The position numbers and the translations under genes are program-made. From JAPLDB01 sp038206355 (GTDB taxonomy: Bacteria > Bacteroidota > Bacteroidia > AKYH767-A > 2013-40CM-41-45), in the NCBI GenBank assembly GCA_038206355.1, contig JBBRAY010000001.1, forward strand, positions 164,620 through 228,619: 64,000 bases of DNA, given 5' to 3'. Positions 45,152 to 55,180 of the stretch are shown here, in pieces (position 1 is the first letter of the stretch; the number at the start of each line of letters is the position of its first letter). Below the pieces are notes generated by a model. That model was not told the DNA's origin, ran no database searches, and saw only the letters and a list, made by a program, of their open reading frames with translations.

Positions 45152-48100
45152 ATGAAAAAACTTTACCTGCTCATTGCCATTCTGATCACCACATTTTCCG
45201 TCGGGGCACAGCCGTATGAAAATTCATGGATCAACACGTCACAGGAATATTACAAAGTGAAAATATGGCAGGATGGGGTTTACCGTCTCACCGCACAAAA
45301 CCTCGCCTGGGCGGGCGTTGCGGCGACCAACTGGAGCGTTTCCAATATTCAGATATGGGCCAAAGGACAGGAACAATACATTTATATTTATGACGAAAAT
45401 AACAATGGCTTACTGAATCCTCCCAACGACTACATTGAATTTTACGGCGAGCACAATACAGGATGGTTCGATACGCAGTTATATGAAGACAGTACCTGGC
45501 AGCCCAATCCGAATTACAGTTTACTCACCGATACAGCAGTCTATTTTCTCACTTACAGTCCAACCATTGCAGGCAAACGATTTTCTGCATACACTGATAC
45601 AGATTACAACAATGCCTTTCCTTATTTTATCAAAGAATCATACCTTGAAGAAACCTATGAATACAATGTGGGTTACCCCGATCAGGATGTTGACTACGTA
45701 AATGCAGAAGGGCACGTGGGAACGGTTTTATCAAGCTCTAATACGATAACACAGAAAAGCATCAATACACAAAATGTTTATTCAGGTGGGCCCAACTTTG
45801 AAATCAGTACCACCATCACCGGATCAAATAATAACCAGCAGGACTATTCCATTTCCGCACCGGGAATAAATTTCAGGGAACAATTTATCGGTTATGGCGT
45901 GCGCCGGAATTTCTTTTCAGTTGCACCTGCTTTATTTACAAGTACCAGCACTGCATTTACTTATACCCTTTATCCGCAGGGGGGAAACTATCCGACGAAT
46001 CGAATTGCATTTGTGAATCTTTCGGTAAGGTATCCACACAATACAGACATGGAAAATGCATCTACATTTAAAATGTTCGTACCCGATGGATCAAACGGAA
46101 AAACTTATCTCAATCTTTCCAACTTCAACAACGGTCCTTCCGGTACTGTACTTTATGATATAACAAATCACAAAAGGATTTTTATCACGCAAAATAATTC
46201 CGGAGTACAAGCAGTTATTCCCAATGACGGCAGTACATCACCAAAGATGTGCGTACTTGCGTCATCAGGCGGGATAACTACAGTAGCTACATCTGCCATT
46301 TCAAGAATCAATTATGCAAGTGCAGTAGGTCCGAGTAAATTCAATAACATTCAAAGTCTCGCTGTTGATTCTGCATACATCATCATTACAAATGCCGGAC
46401 TGAAAAATGCACTAAATATCACCGGCGGATATAAAGATTACCGGAATCAGACCACAGGAAATCACAACCGTGTTGTCATCATTGACGCTGCTGAATTGTA
46501 CGACCAGTTTGCATTTGGAATTTCAAATCATGGACGCGCCATTCGCAACTTCACACATTTTGTACTTGACAAATGGAACGTGCCAAAACCACAGGCCATT
46601 TTCCTCGTGGGTAAATCAATTGAACCGTACAGCATGCGGCACAACCCGAACCTATGGGCATTGTGCCAGGTAACTTCTTACGGTTATCCGACTTCTGATC
46701 TTCCCATGGCTTATGGTGTGAATGGTTCCCTCTTTGAACCGGCAATACCTATCGGGCGGTTAAGTGCGAACAAACCTTCAGATGTAACTGATTATCTGAG
46801 TAAGGTGAAAGAGTATGAGAACAAACAAAATGCCGATACTCCTGAAGCGTGGATGAAAGAAGTGTTGCACTTTGGTGGTGGCCAGAATACTTCCGAACAA
46901 ACTGCATTCCGTGACAACCTGGATAATCTTAAAGCAGTAATTGAGGATACACTTTACGGCGGTCACGTAACTTCATTTTTTAAAAACAGTCCTGATCCTG
47001 TAGAATTCGGATTGACAGCACAAATTAAAAACGCCATTGACAACGGTGTTTCCATGATGTTGTTCTTTGGTCATGCTTCCGGCTCCAGCTTTGACATTGC
47101 CACCGACCTGCCAAGTAACTATACCAATTACGGAAGGTATCCGATCATCATGGCCAGTTCCTGCTTCGCCGGAAATTTTCATACCCGTGATCAAAGTAAT
47201 AGTGAACAGTTTGTAATGGCACAGGGAAAAGCCGCCATTGCATTTCTCGCCAGTGTCGGACTTGGAGATGCATATTATTTGTACGTCTATGACACTTCGC
47301 TCTACAGAAATATTTCATACCGCAATTATGGTGAGCCGATCGGAAAAATCATGCAACATACCATTCAGATTCTTCAGGATAACTATAATGGAAATACCGG
47401 AATTAAGAGAGTCGTAAATGAAATGTCACTACAAGGTGACCCGATGTTGCGGTACAACTCATGGGCCAAGCCCGACCTGATTGCAGCTGAAAGTAATATT
47501 TCGTTTACGCCTGCTGTGATAACCGCTGACATGGATACTTTTTCCATACATTTTAAAACCCGGAATTATGCACGTGCCGTTAGCGACACATTTCGTGTTA
47601 CGATCACGCGCAGACTACCAAATGGCGTAGATTCTATTTACACCATTGCGCGTCCGGGATGTCATTATTCCGATGATCTTTCTTTAACGATGAAAGTCTC
47701 CGGATTAAATGGCGCCGGCATCAATACATTTACCGTGAAGGTTGACCTGGATCCTGATACCATTCCGGAGATGCAGGATTTTATTAATAATACCGCCACC
47801 ACTTCACTATTCATTTATTCGAATGACATCATTCCGATTTATCCGCCCAAGTATGCCATTCACCCCTACTCTACCGTGACGCTGAAAGCTTCGACAGCAA
47901 ATCCTTTGGGGGCGACTCGGAATTATAAATTTGAAATTGATACATCCTATTTCAATGATGACGTGGCAACCCACAGTCCACTTTACCGGTTTAATTTTAT
48001 TCAGTCAAGCGGCGGAATTGTTTCCTGGTCTCCGGCAAATTATTCATTGTTGCCAAATACTGTTTATTACTGGCGTGTGTATGACGATACCACAACAGTA

Positions 48101-50197
48101 AATAAAAATGAAAGCTCTTTTATTTATATTCCAAATAAAACAGGATGGTCGCAGGCGCACTTCTATCAGCTCAATAAAGACGGATATGAAAATGCAAAAC
48201 AGGATAGTGCAGAAAGGGTTTATAAATTCGGACAAAATGTAAAATCACTTGACGTGACGAATTACGGTTCTCCTTTAATTCCAAGTGAATTCAATTCAAC
48301 AGGATATACCCTTAACGGAGAGCCATGGGAATATAACTTCTGCGGTGGTACACCTTCTTTTCATGTGGTTGTTATTGATTCTCTTACGCTGATACCGTGG
48401 AATACATGCAATAATGATGTCGGTCAGGCAAATACCTATAACAATGCCAATGCCTTTTGCGCAAATGGAACTGCTACATGCCGTGCCCGTGCTGAAAATT
48501 ATTTCATCTTCAGATGTGGTGATGCAACACAGGTTCAAGCCATGGAAACCTTTGTGAACTCCGTTCCCAATGGAAACTATATTATTATCTACAGTGCCTT
48601 TACATATCAATACTCAAACTGTGACCCTGCATTTTTAAACATGTTAAATAATCTTGGTTTTAATCCAGGTCTTGTTCAGGATCTTCTTCCGTTTATCTTT
48701 TACACCCAGATGGGAAATCTGGCAAGTGATACAGCTGTATTTGGCACTGCTCAGGGTTCTTTAATTACGCTCAACAGGGTACTTCAAACAAAATGGTACC
48801 GTGGTGGAATTGTTTCTGAAGTAATCGGACCTGCTACAAAATGGACCAACCTTCACTGGGGACAACATCCCCTTGAAAGTGGTGCAACTGCTGACAGCGT
48901 GAGTATTAGTATCTACGGATATGATCAGGATTCTTCTGTATGGGATACGCTTGTAACAGGTATTCAGAAAAATACACCTGATTATTCCCTCAGCGGAATC
49001 AGTGCAACACAATATCCGTATTTAAAGCTCGGTGTTTACCTCGAAGATTTACCGCTTCGCACGCCTCCGCAAATGGACAAGTGGCAGATTTTTTATGATG
49101 AAGCGCCTGAATGTGCACTCAATGCCAGTCGGTATTATTCATTTTATAAAAATCCAATTTCAGAGGGTGATACCATCAAGCTCAGCATTGCAGTGGATAA
49201 CATCGGCAATGTCCCGATGGATAGCTTAGGCATGAGTTTCTACATGTACGACAGAGACAGGGCAAGGCATGATATTAAAAATTACAAACTCGACTCATTG
49301 CGTACCGGACAATCGCTCAATGCAAGTGTTGTTATTGACAGTACATTCGGGCTATACGGAGAAAATAGTTTGTGGGTGGAAGCAAACCCTTATGGAGGGC
49401 TTCACCAGCTTGAACAATTTCATTTCAACAACATTGCCGAAGTGAAATTCAACATCAGTCGTGATGTGGTAAATCCGATTCTCGATGTAACATTTGACGC
49501 CATTCATATCCTTGACGGCGACATTGTTTCAGGAAAGCCACACATTGTTGTACAGCTCCACGATGAAAATAAATTTCTTGCTTTGAATGATACCAGTAAT
49601 TTCCGTGTATATCTGAAAACGCCGTCGCAGAATGCCAAACAGCAACTAAATTTCATCGACCAGTTTTATGGTGCTAACCTTCGCTTCACTCCTGCCATAC
49701 TTCCGAAGAACAGTTGTAAGATTGAATTTGATCCCACACTTCTTGAAGACGGAATTTACACGCTGGAAGTAGAAGCCGCCGACCGTTCTAAAAATGAAAG
49801 TGGAAAATACAATTACAGGATAACATTTGAAGTTGTCAATAAATCAACCATCACTGAAATCCTGAATTATCCGAATCCCTTCTCTACCTCTACCCGCTTC
49901 GTGTTTATGCTTACGGGTAATGAAGTCCCTGATCACATGAAGATTCGTATCATGACAGTGAGTGGAAAAGTAGTTCGTGAGATCATGAAGAACGAACTCG
50001 GCAATATTCACATCGGAAGAAATATAACGGACTATGCATGGGATGGAAAGGATGAATTTGGCGACCAGCTTGCAAATGGTATTTATATTTATAAAGTTTA
50101 TACAGACTTCAGCAACGGTAACGATCTCGAACACAGGGAATCAGAAGCCGATAAATTTTTCAAAAAGGGCTGGGGGAAGATGTATCTCATGAGGTAA
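45152..50197 (+). CDS. PorU2-like C25 peptidase/sortase
   Basis: A 1681-residue exported C25 (gingipain-like) cysteine protease. Signal peptide about 1-19 (TFSVGAQ). An N-terminal Ig/beta region (about 20-385) precedes the C25 core (about 395-775). Catalytic residues fit the His/Cys pair: His641 in FFGHASGSSF and Cys671 in MASSCFAGNFH. A second Ig-like segment follows, a very long beta-rich region, and a FlgD-type Ig end (YPNPFSTSTRFVF ... WDGKDEFGDQLANGIYIYKV). No T9SS sorting tail is present. PorU proteins cut sorting domains and attach A-LPS; this longer version is the PorU2 type, whose function is less defined. Confidence 0.87.
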   Translation: MKKLYLLIAILITTFSVGAQPYENSWINTSQEYYKVKIWQDGVYRLTAQNLAWAGVAATNWSVSNIQIWAKGQEQYIYIYDENNNGLLNPPNDYIEFYGEHNTGWFDTQLYEDSTWQPNPNYSLLTDTAVYFLTYSPTIAGKRFSAYTDTDYNNAFPYFIKESYLEETYEYNVGYPDQDVDYVNAEGHVGTVLSSSNTITQKSINTQNVYSGGPNFEISTTITGSNNNQQDYSISAPGINFREQFIGYGVRRNFFSVAPALFTSTSTAFTYTLYPQGGNYPTNRIAFVNLSVRYPHNTDMENASTFKMFVPDGSNGKTYLNLSNFNNGPSGTVLYDITNHKRIFITQNNSGVQAVIPNDGSTSPKMCVLASSGGITTVATSAISRINYASAVGPSKFNNIQSLAVDSAYIIITNAGLKNALNITGGYKDYRNQTTGNHNRVVIIDAAELYDQFAFGISNHGRAIRNFTHFVLDKWNVPKPQAIFLVGKSIEPYSMRHNPNLWALCQVTSYGYPTSDLPMAYGVNGSLFEPAIPIGRLSANKPSDVTDYLSKVKEYENKQNADTPEAWMKEVLHFGGGQNTSEQTAFRDNLDNLKAVIEDTLYGGHVTSFFKNSPDPVEFGLTAQIKNAIDNGVSMMLFFGHASGSSFDIATDLPSNYTNYGRYPIIMASSCFAGNFHTRDQSNSEQFVMAQGKAAIAFLASVGLGDAYYLYVYDTSLYRNISYRNYGEPIGKIMQHTIQILQDNYNGNTGIKRVVNEMSLQGDPMLRYNSWAKPDLIAAESNISFTPAVITADMDTFSIHFKTRNYARAVSDTFRVTITRRLPNGVDSIYTIARPGCHYSDDLSLTMKVSGLNGAGINTFTVKVDLDPDTIPEMQDFINNTATTSLFIYSNDIIPIYPPKYAIHPYSTVTLKASTANPLGATRNYKFEIDTSYFNDDVATHSPLYRFNFIQSSGGIVSWSPANYSLLPNTVYYWRVYDDTTTVNKNESSFIYIPNKTGWSQAHFYQLNKDGYENAKQDSAERVYKFGQNVKSLDVTNYGSPLIPSEFNSTGYTLNGEPWEYNFCGGTPSFHVVVIDSLTLIPWNTCNNDVGQANTYNNANAFCANGTATCRARAENYFIFRCGDATQVQAMETFVNSVPNGNYIIIYSAFTYQYSNCDPAFLNMLNNLGFNPGLVQDLLPFIFYTQMGNLASDTAVFGTAQGSLITLNRVLQTKWYRGGIVSEVIGPATKWTNLHWGQHPLESGATADSVSISIYGYDQDSSVWDTLVTGIQKNTPDYSLSGISATQYPYLKLGVYLEDLPLRTPPQMDKWQIFYDEAPECALNASRYYSFYKNPISEGDTIKLSIAVDNIGNVPMDSLGMSFYMYDRDRARHDIKNYKLDSLRTGQSLNASVVIDSTFGLYGENSLWVEANPYGGLHQLEQFHFNNIAEVKFNISRDVVNPILDVTFDAIHILDGDIVSGKPHIVVQLHDENKFLALNDTSNFRVYLKTPSQNAKQQLNFIDQFYGANLRFTPAILPKNSCKIEFDPTLLEDGIYTLEVEAADRSKNESGKYNYRITFEVVNKSTITEILNYPNPFSTSTRFVFMLTGNEVPDHMKIRIMTVSGKVVREIMKNELGNIHIGRNITDYAWDGKDEFGDQLANGIYIYKVYTDFSNGNDLEHRESEADKFFKKGWGKMYLMR

Positions 50198-50235
50198 TAG
50201 AAGTAATGAGTAAATCGTATTCAGTACTGAGTACA

Positions 50236-50268
50236 AATACCGGGGATTTCGTCTCCGGTATTTTTTTT
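50236..50268 (+). terminator. Rho-independent terminator
   Basis: AATACCGGGGA (50236-50246) pairs with TCTCCGGTATT (50252-50262) with one mismatch around TTTCG, followed by a run of eight T. It closes the porV-porU2-like operon. Confidence 0.9.
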
Positions 50269-50328
50269 ATCACTTCATTCCTTAAATCTAAATATCTTGC
50301 AGGCCCGATAGCAGTTGGCAGTTGGCAA

Positions 50329-50420
50329 TTTGTAATTCGCATTCATTTGTTGTTCCAATTTCGTAATTGGTACATTCGTCCTTATTCGTAATTAGAATAT
50401 TCGTCTCTATCAGTAATTAG
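50329..50420. repeat. AT-rich 'TTCGTAATT' repeat, locus 1
   Basis: Four or more copies of TTCGTAATT or TAATTAG, spaced by ATTCGT-like units (TTCGTAATTGG, TTCGTAATTAGAATATTCGT). Similar arrays lie at 55058-55154 and 62050-62100. It sits just before prfA. Confidence 0.6.
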
Positions 50421-50425
50421 TATAT

Positions 50426-51499
50426 ATGTTTTTGGATAAACTCGAATTAATTAAGTCCCGTTTCTCTGACGTTGAAAAAGAACTCAGCAATGGCGATGCC
50501 ATGAAGGATATGAGGCGGTTTGCCCAGCTTAACCGCGAATACAAAGAGCTGCAGAAGATTGTCGGTAAATATCATGAGCTTCAAAATGTATTGAGCAACC
50601 TCGACCATTCCAAAGATTTGCTGCGAAATGAGAAGGACGAAGAGTTTAAAGAAATGGCGCGGATTGAACTGGAGGAGCTTGAAAAAAGAAAATCCATACT
50701 TGAAGAAGAGATAAAGGTATTGCTGATACCGAGTGATCCCGAAGACGAAAAGAATGCCATTTTGGAAATCAGGGCAGGAACAGGCGGCGACGAAGCGAGT
50801 ATTTTTGCAGGTGATCTTTACCGGATGTACATGCGCTATTGCGAACGCAGGGGTTGGAAGACTGAACTGATGGATGCCAGTGAAGGCACAATGGGCGGAT
50901 ACAAAGAAGTAGTTATTAAAATTACAGGTGATGGCGTATATGGAATTCTGAAATATGAAAGCGGCGTTCATCGTGTGCAACGTGTTCCCGATACTGAAAC
51001 TATGGGGCGGGTGCATACCTCTGCTGCCAGCGTAGTCGTATTGCCGGAAGCGGAGGAAGTTGATGTTCAGATCAATCCTGCCGACTTAGAACTCCAGACT
51101 TCAAGGAGTGGTGGTGCCGGCGGACAGAATGTGAACAAAGTTGAAACGAAGGTTCAGATCACACATAAACCATCCGGAATAGTAGTCGTCTGCCAGGTGG
51201 AACGCAGTCAGCTTGCCAACCGTGCACTTGCCATGCAGATGCTGCGGACAAAATTGTATGAGCGCGAACTCACAAAGCACAACGCCGACATCGCACAGAA
51301 AAGAAAAACAATGGTGAGCACAGGTGACCGGTCAGCAAAAATCCGCACTTATAATTATCCTCAGAGCCGTATTACGGATCACCGCATCGGACTTACGATG
51401 CATAACCTGCCGACTTTTATCGGCGGTGATATCCAGGAAATGCTTGATGCATTACAGGTTGCTGAAAACGCAGAACGCCTGAATGAAGGGCTTGCATAA
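50426..51499 (+). CDS. prfA: peptide chain release factor 1
   Basis: A 357-residue class I release factor that recognises UAA/UAG and triggers peptide release. The GGQ motif, which enters the peptidyl-transferase centre, is at residues 232-234 (GGAGGQNVNKVETK). The stop-codon-recognition domain II precedes it, and the C-terminal part ends ALQVAENAERL. Length matches the family. The RF1/RF2 discrimination rests on overall match and the PxT-like region, so RF1 is the better call. Transcribed alone, convergent with the DUF885 gene. Confidence 0.95.
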   Translation: MFLDKLELIKSRFSDVEKELSNGDAMKDMRRFAQLNREYKELQKIVGKYHELQNVLSNLDHSKDLLRNEKDEEFKEMARIELEELEKRKSILEEEIKVLLIPSDPEDEKNAILEIRAGTGGDEASIFAGDLYRMYMRYCERRGWKTELMDASEGTMGGYKEVVIKITGDGVYGILKYESGVHRVQRVPDTETMGRVHTSAASVVVLPEAEEVDVQINPADLELQTSRSGGAGGQNVNKVETKVQITHKPSGIVVVCQVERSQLANRALAMQMLRTKLYERELTKHNADIAQKRKTMVSTGDRSAKIRTYNYPQSRITDHRIGLTMHNLPTFIGGDIQEMLDALQVAENAERLNEGLA

Positions 51500-51520
51500 C
51501 CCTCTTCAGTATTGAAATAA

Positions 51521-53305
51521 TTATTTCTGCGACTTGATCCAGTTATTGATCTTCAGTTTAAGCACTGCCAGCGGTAAGCATCCTCCTTCAAGGATTGCAT
51601 TGTGAAACTTTGAAATGTTGAATTTTACTCCCAGCTCTTTTTCAGCTGTCGCGCGCAACTCACGAATTTTTAACTGACCGATTTTATAAGAAAGCGCTTG
51701 TCCCGGAATAGCCATGTATCTTTCAATTTCTGAAGTAATCGCTTCTTCGCTTTCTCCTTCGTTATCGAGTGAAAACTGAATGGCCTGCTCCCTCGTCCAG
51801 CCTTTGGTATGCATGCCAACATCAACAACGAGCCTGATGGCACGGTGCATTTCTTCGCTCAAAGCACCAAAGTATTGCACCGGATCATTATACAATCCAA
51901 GTTCTTTACCAAGTGATTCGGAATACAACGCCCAACCTTCTCCGTATGCGCCGTACCAGGTATAACGTCTGAAATTAGGCAGCGAATCATTTTCCTGCTG
52001 AAGTGATATCTGATAATGATGTCCGGGAATGGCCTCGTGTAAAAACAAATCTTCCATTCCGAAGCTGTTGAATTTCTTTGCATCAGGAACGGGAACATAA
52101 AATATTCCGGGACGTGCTCCGTCTGCCGTACCCTGGTTGTATTCTGCACTGGCACTGGCTTCTCTGAATTTCTCTGTCTGCCTGATTTCAAATTTTGTCT
52201 TCGGAACCTCGTCAAATAATTTATTCAGTTGAGGCTGCATAGTTGTATGGATATTCTCAAATGAATCCAGTACAGCTTTTGCACTAGTAAAAGGAAAAAA
52301 CTTTTTGTCTTTATTGAGATAAGTAAAATATGTTTTCAGGTCACCCTTAAATCCCGTGCTTTCCATTATTTTTTCCATCTCTCCACGAAGTCTTTTTACT
52401 TCACTCTGTCCGAGATTAAATACTTCATCGGATGTCATCGAAGTTGTCGTCCAGAATTTTATCAGGTAATTATAATATTCCTTTCCATCCGGAACGCTAC
52501 TGATACCGGCAGTTGCACGACATTTTGGAATATACTCGTCTTTAATAAAGTTATAAAGTTTCTGATAAGCAGGAATAATCTGAGTCCTGATCGCATTCTG
52601 ATATGCCTCATCAATACGTTTATGATCTGCATCAGAAATTTCTTTCGGCATTTCTGAAACAGGCATGTAAAAAATACTCTGCTTCACGTCCTTTACAATC
52701 ATTGACTTCATTTGAGGAAGCACCCGCTCCATCAGTATTTTCGGATACACATATCCCGATGCCATTCCGGCTTTCATATTTTCCAATGCGGTATCGCACC
52801 AGATGGCAAATCCATCAATACGCTTCAGGAAATTATCGTAATCCGCCACCGTTTTAAACGGTTGATTGCCTTGTCCGGAGCCGTATTGCGGAAATGTAAT
52901 TGTATTGCTCCAAAACTGATTGATCGGCATCAGGTAATCATGAAAACTGAAACCATCCAGCGCCATTTCTAAATCCCACTTCAGAATGTCATAGCTTGTC
53001 TGATCGTTATCTGTGAGAGCTGCTCTGTCATATGCATTGAGCGAGTCAAGATAACTTTGATAAAAATGTTTCAAGGTATCCCGATAAGCTAAACTAATGT
53101 CATTCGGAAAAATATCATTGTACCTGTTATCGCCATTGGCGGTAGCCGTCATCGGATAATACCGGTTGTGATCATTGTAATAGCTTTCAAAAAAATCACT
53201 GATTGGTTTCATGTTCGCATTGTTGGATTTTTTGTCTGTGGGATTAGAACATGCAAAAGCTAAAATAACCAGAGATGCAATACTGCTTTGGATGATTTTT
53301 TTCAT
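51521..53305 (-). CDS. DUF885 family lipoprotein
   Basis: A 594-residue protein of the DUF885 family (putative metallopeptidase clan). The N-terminus is a lipoprotein signal (MKKIIQSSIASLVILAFAC, Cys19). The signature HEAIPGHHYQISLQQ lies in the C-terminal half, with the two or three His expected to bind metal; further conserved elements are YTWYGAYGEGWALYSESLGKELG and the ending region KLKINNWIKSQ. Bacteroidota genomes often hold several copies with a presumed peptidase role in the periplasm. No closer substrate can be given. Confidence 0.88.
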   Translation of the reverse strand: MKKIIQSSIASLVILAFACSNPTDKKSNNANMKPISDFFESYYNDHNRYYPMTATANGDNRYNDIFPNDISLAYRDTLKHFYQSYLDSLNAYDRAALTDNDQTSYDILKWDLEMALDGFSFHDYLMPINQFWSNTITFPQYGSGQGNQPFKTVADYDNFLKRIDGFAIWCDTALENMKAGMASGYVYPKILMERVLPQMKSMIVKDVKQSIFYMPVSEMPKEISDADHKRIDEAYQNAIRTQIIPAYQKLYNFIKDEYIPKCRATAGISSVPDGKEYYNYLIKFWTTTSMTSDEVFNLGQSEVKRLRGEMEKIMESTGFKGDLKTYFTYLNKDKKFFPFTSAKAVLDSFENIHTTMQPQLNKLFDEVPKTKFEIRQTEKFREASASAEYNQGTADGARPGIFYVPVPDAKKFNSFGMEDLFLHEAIPGHHYQISLQQENDSLPNFRRYTWYGAYGEGWALYSESLGKELGLYNDPVQYFGALSEEMHRAIRLVVDVGMHTKGWTREQAIQFSLDNEGESEEAITSEIERYMAIPGQALSYKIGQLKIRELRATAEKELGVKFNISKFHNAILEGGCLPLAVLKLKINNWIKSQK

Positions 53306-53391
53306 TTGTTTTGTTTATGGGGCGGCAAAGTAAATTGAATTCCGGACAAACGTTCCAAATAAAAAGTTAAGGGAAAATGTCATATGCATCT

Positions 53392-53428
53392 AAAACAAAA
53401 CCCCGGCAACAACTGCTCGTTACCGGGG
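53392..53428 (-). terminator. Rho-independent terminator or sRNA end
   Basis: On the minus strand a 10-bp stem (CCCCGGTAAC / GTTGCCGGGG, one G-T wobble) spans 53401-53428 and is followed by a T-rich stretch. It lies about 140 bases beyond the barrel gene at 53568, and upstream of the DUF885 gene. Confidence 0.7.
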
Positions 53429-53567
53429 CCTACCACCATGAAAAATCTCTATTTGCTCTATTGATGCGTAATAGTTCTATTTAATAGCTCCAAATCGTTG
53501 TGCCACTTTCTTGTGACATTTGAATTCTAACTTGTGTTCTATTCATTGTGCATTATACATTTTGCAT

Positions 53568-54215
53568 TTAAATCGTTTTCCATCCATTCCAGAAGTTTAC
53601 AAATTTGTAATTAAAGCTGATTGTAAAAAGCAAATGACCATCGGGCTTTACGTATTCACTTCTGTGTATTTCAACCGGCCCTTCTCCTGTTCCTGCATCT
53701 GTTTCAATCTCTTTACCGAAGTGAAGCATATACTGTGCACCCAGAGAACAATCAAATCTCTTTGTAATATTAATATGTGTCCCGAGTCCCGCCTGCGTAG
53801 CGCTACTGAAGCGGTCGGCACTGTTTTTATGATTTCCGATTTGGCTTACCACACTGTAATCAAAACAATGTCCGGCGATGAGATATGGTTGAAGTACATG
53901 GTCGAAGTGAACGTTCTTACCAAAATAATACATCAAACTCCATCCGATATGATAGTCGTTCCTGTGTGAAATTTTTGTTTCGGAAGGAATATAATCAGCA
54001 TACCATTCCGAATTCAGCTTATCCATAAACTGAAACCTGGCCTGACCTCCAATCCCCTTTCCGATCGCAGCATCATCATTGAACATGCTGATCGTGTTCC
54101 GTGTGCCGATGGAAAAATTTCCTGTGCTTTGGTCCCTGCCTTTTTTTGTATCACCGGCAAGTGAAGTGATGGAAACAAGCAGCAATGGTGCTGCAATAAA
54201 CATTTTGTGATTCAT
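53568..54215 (-). CDS. outer-membrane beta-barrel protein
   Basis: A 215-residue exported protein. Signal peptide about 1-20 (MFIAAPLLLVSITSLAGDT). The rest has alternating polar/hydrophobic beta strands separated by turns (FSIGTRNTISMFNDDAA, ARFQFMDKLNSEWYADYI, HIGWSLMYYFGKNVHFD, QAGLGTHINITKRFDCS) and ends in strand-forming residues (FTISFNYKFVNFW). This matches small OmpW/OmpA-type barrels; pore or ligand is unknown. Transcribed alone. Confidence 0.8.
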   Translation of the reverse strand: MNHKMFIAAPLLLVSITSLAGDTKKGRDQSTGNFSIGTRNTISMFNDDAAIGKGIGGQARFQFMDKLNSEWYADYIPSETKISHRNDYHIGWSLMYYFGKNVHFDHVLQPYLIAGHCFDYSVVSQIGNHKNSADRFSSATQAGLGTHINITKRFDCSLGAQYMLHFGKEIETDAGTGEGPVEIHRSEYVKPDGHLLFTISFNYKFVNFWNGWKTI

Positions 54216-54643
54216 AGTACATTGGTTTTAAAGGTGACGTAGAATCTGTTTCCATTTTATTAGTTGATTTAAATACTTAACGGATGTCACATTTGCATAT
54301 TTGAATAACTAAAAATTTTTTCTGATTTATTCAACTCATATCTTGCACTTTTCAACTTGACCTTTTTTTATATCTGCTCATTTTCAAATTTCCGTTAGTG
54401 GCTCAGTTCCTATTAAAACATTCAAACATTACCCGCGATCCCTAGCTATCGGGATCACTAATTAACATGAAGAAAATAGATTGGTGAAATTGCAAAATTA
54501 CTTTGTAAGTGTTCCCAAATTGAATTACTCAGATAGAAATCATTTTTTCAGTACAATCTCAGCCCCATCATTTGTGTCAATTAGTGAAATTAGTGGCTGA
54601 TCTTTTCAAACCCGGCATCTACAAATTTCTGCTTTCACAATAT
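54216..54643. other. intergenic region with palindrome
   Basis: About 430 AT-rich bases with no gene that I can support. At 54437-54456 lies GATCCC-TAGCTATC-GGGATC, an inverted repeat of the dispersed Bacteroidota type (CCCGATAGCTATCGGG). Two ACTAATTAAC-like copies are nearby. Confidence 0.5.
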
Positions 54644-54651
54644 TATATTTG
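54644..54651 (+). promoter_or_regulatory. -7 box TATATTTG at the msrB start
   Basis: An exact TAnnTTTG match whose last base lies 5 bases before the ATG at 54656, implying that transcription starts at or next to the start codon (leaderless mRNA). No TTG -33 is present. Confidence 0.35.
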
Positions 54652-54655
54652 CAAA

Positions 54656-55054
54656 ATGGAATATAACAAACTCACCCCCGATGAAGAACGCGTCCTCCTC
54701 CGAAAAGGAACTGACGCACCATATACAGGCGCGTACACTGATAAAAAAGACGGAGGAATTTATATTTGTCGCAGATGCAATGCTCCGCTTTATTTAAGCA
54801 AAGATAAATTTGATTCTCATTGCGGATGGCCAAGTTTTGATGATGAGATTCCACAAGCCATAAAAAAGATCGTGGACGCCGACGGACATCGCATTGAAAT
54901 TGTCTGTAACAATTGTGGCGGTCATCTCGGACACGTTTTTGAAGGCGAACATTTCACCGAAAAAAATACAAGGCATTGTGTGAATACCAGCAGCCTGAAA
55001 TTTATTCCGGAAACTGAAATAAGTACTGCTCCTGATGTAATAAGTAAGATGTAA
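54656..55054 (+). CDS. msrB: peptide-methionine (R)-S-oxide reductase
   Basis: A 132-residue MsrB, which reduces methionine-(R)-sulfoxide in proteins. Zinc-binding CxxC pairs are CRRC (about 37-40) and CNNC (about 84-87); HCGWPSFDDEIP holds a Cys likely involved in recycling, and HCVNTSSLKF carries the catalytic Cys, with HLGHVFEG between. No signal peptide precedes it; the 28 codons upstream of 54656 in the same frame are not coding-like, so this ATG is right. It is predicted leaderless. Confidence 0.93.
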   Translation: MEYNKLTPDEERVLLRKGTDAPYTGAYTDKKDGGIYICRRCNAPLYLSKDKFDSHCGWPSFDDEIPQAIKKIVDADGHRIEIVCNNCGGHLGHVFEGEHFTEKNTRHCVNTSSLKFIPETEISTAPDVISKM

Positions 55055-55057
55055 TAC

Positions 55058-55154
55058 GTACTTTCGAATAGGAATAACTGTTTTTTTTCGATTCGTAATT
55101 TCGTATGATTTTTCGTACTTCGCTGAGATAATCATCTATTCGTTCTTCGCTGAT
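55058..55154. repeat. AT-rich 'TTCGTAATT/TTCGTACTTCG' repeat, locus 2
   Basis: GATTCGTAATTTCGTATG, TTTTTCGTACTTCGCTGA and TTCGTTCTTCGCTGA are copies of the same element as at 50329 and 62050. It fills the gap between msrB and the E1 gene. Confidence 0.55.
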
Positions 55155-55165
55155 CTAATCTTCTT

Positions 55166-55173
55166 TACATTTA
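55166..55173 (+). promoter_or_regulatory. -7 box TACATTTA at the E1 start
   Basis: Seven of eight to TAnnTTTG, ending 7 bases before the ATG at 55181. It implies a leader of only a few bases; no -33 partner. Confidence 0.3.
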
Positions 55174-55180
55174 CGGCCCG

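Noticed and set aside
51514..51527. GAAATAATTATTTC palindrome between prfA and DUF885
   Set aside because: It is short and AT-only with no adjacent T tract, so it cannot be called a terminator.
54572..54655. Upstream start for msrB
   Set aside because: The 28 extra codons are not typical of MsrB, and the ATG at 54656 begins the usual N-terminus.
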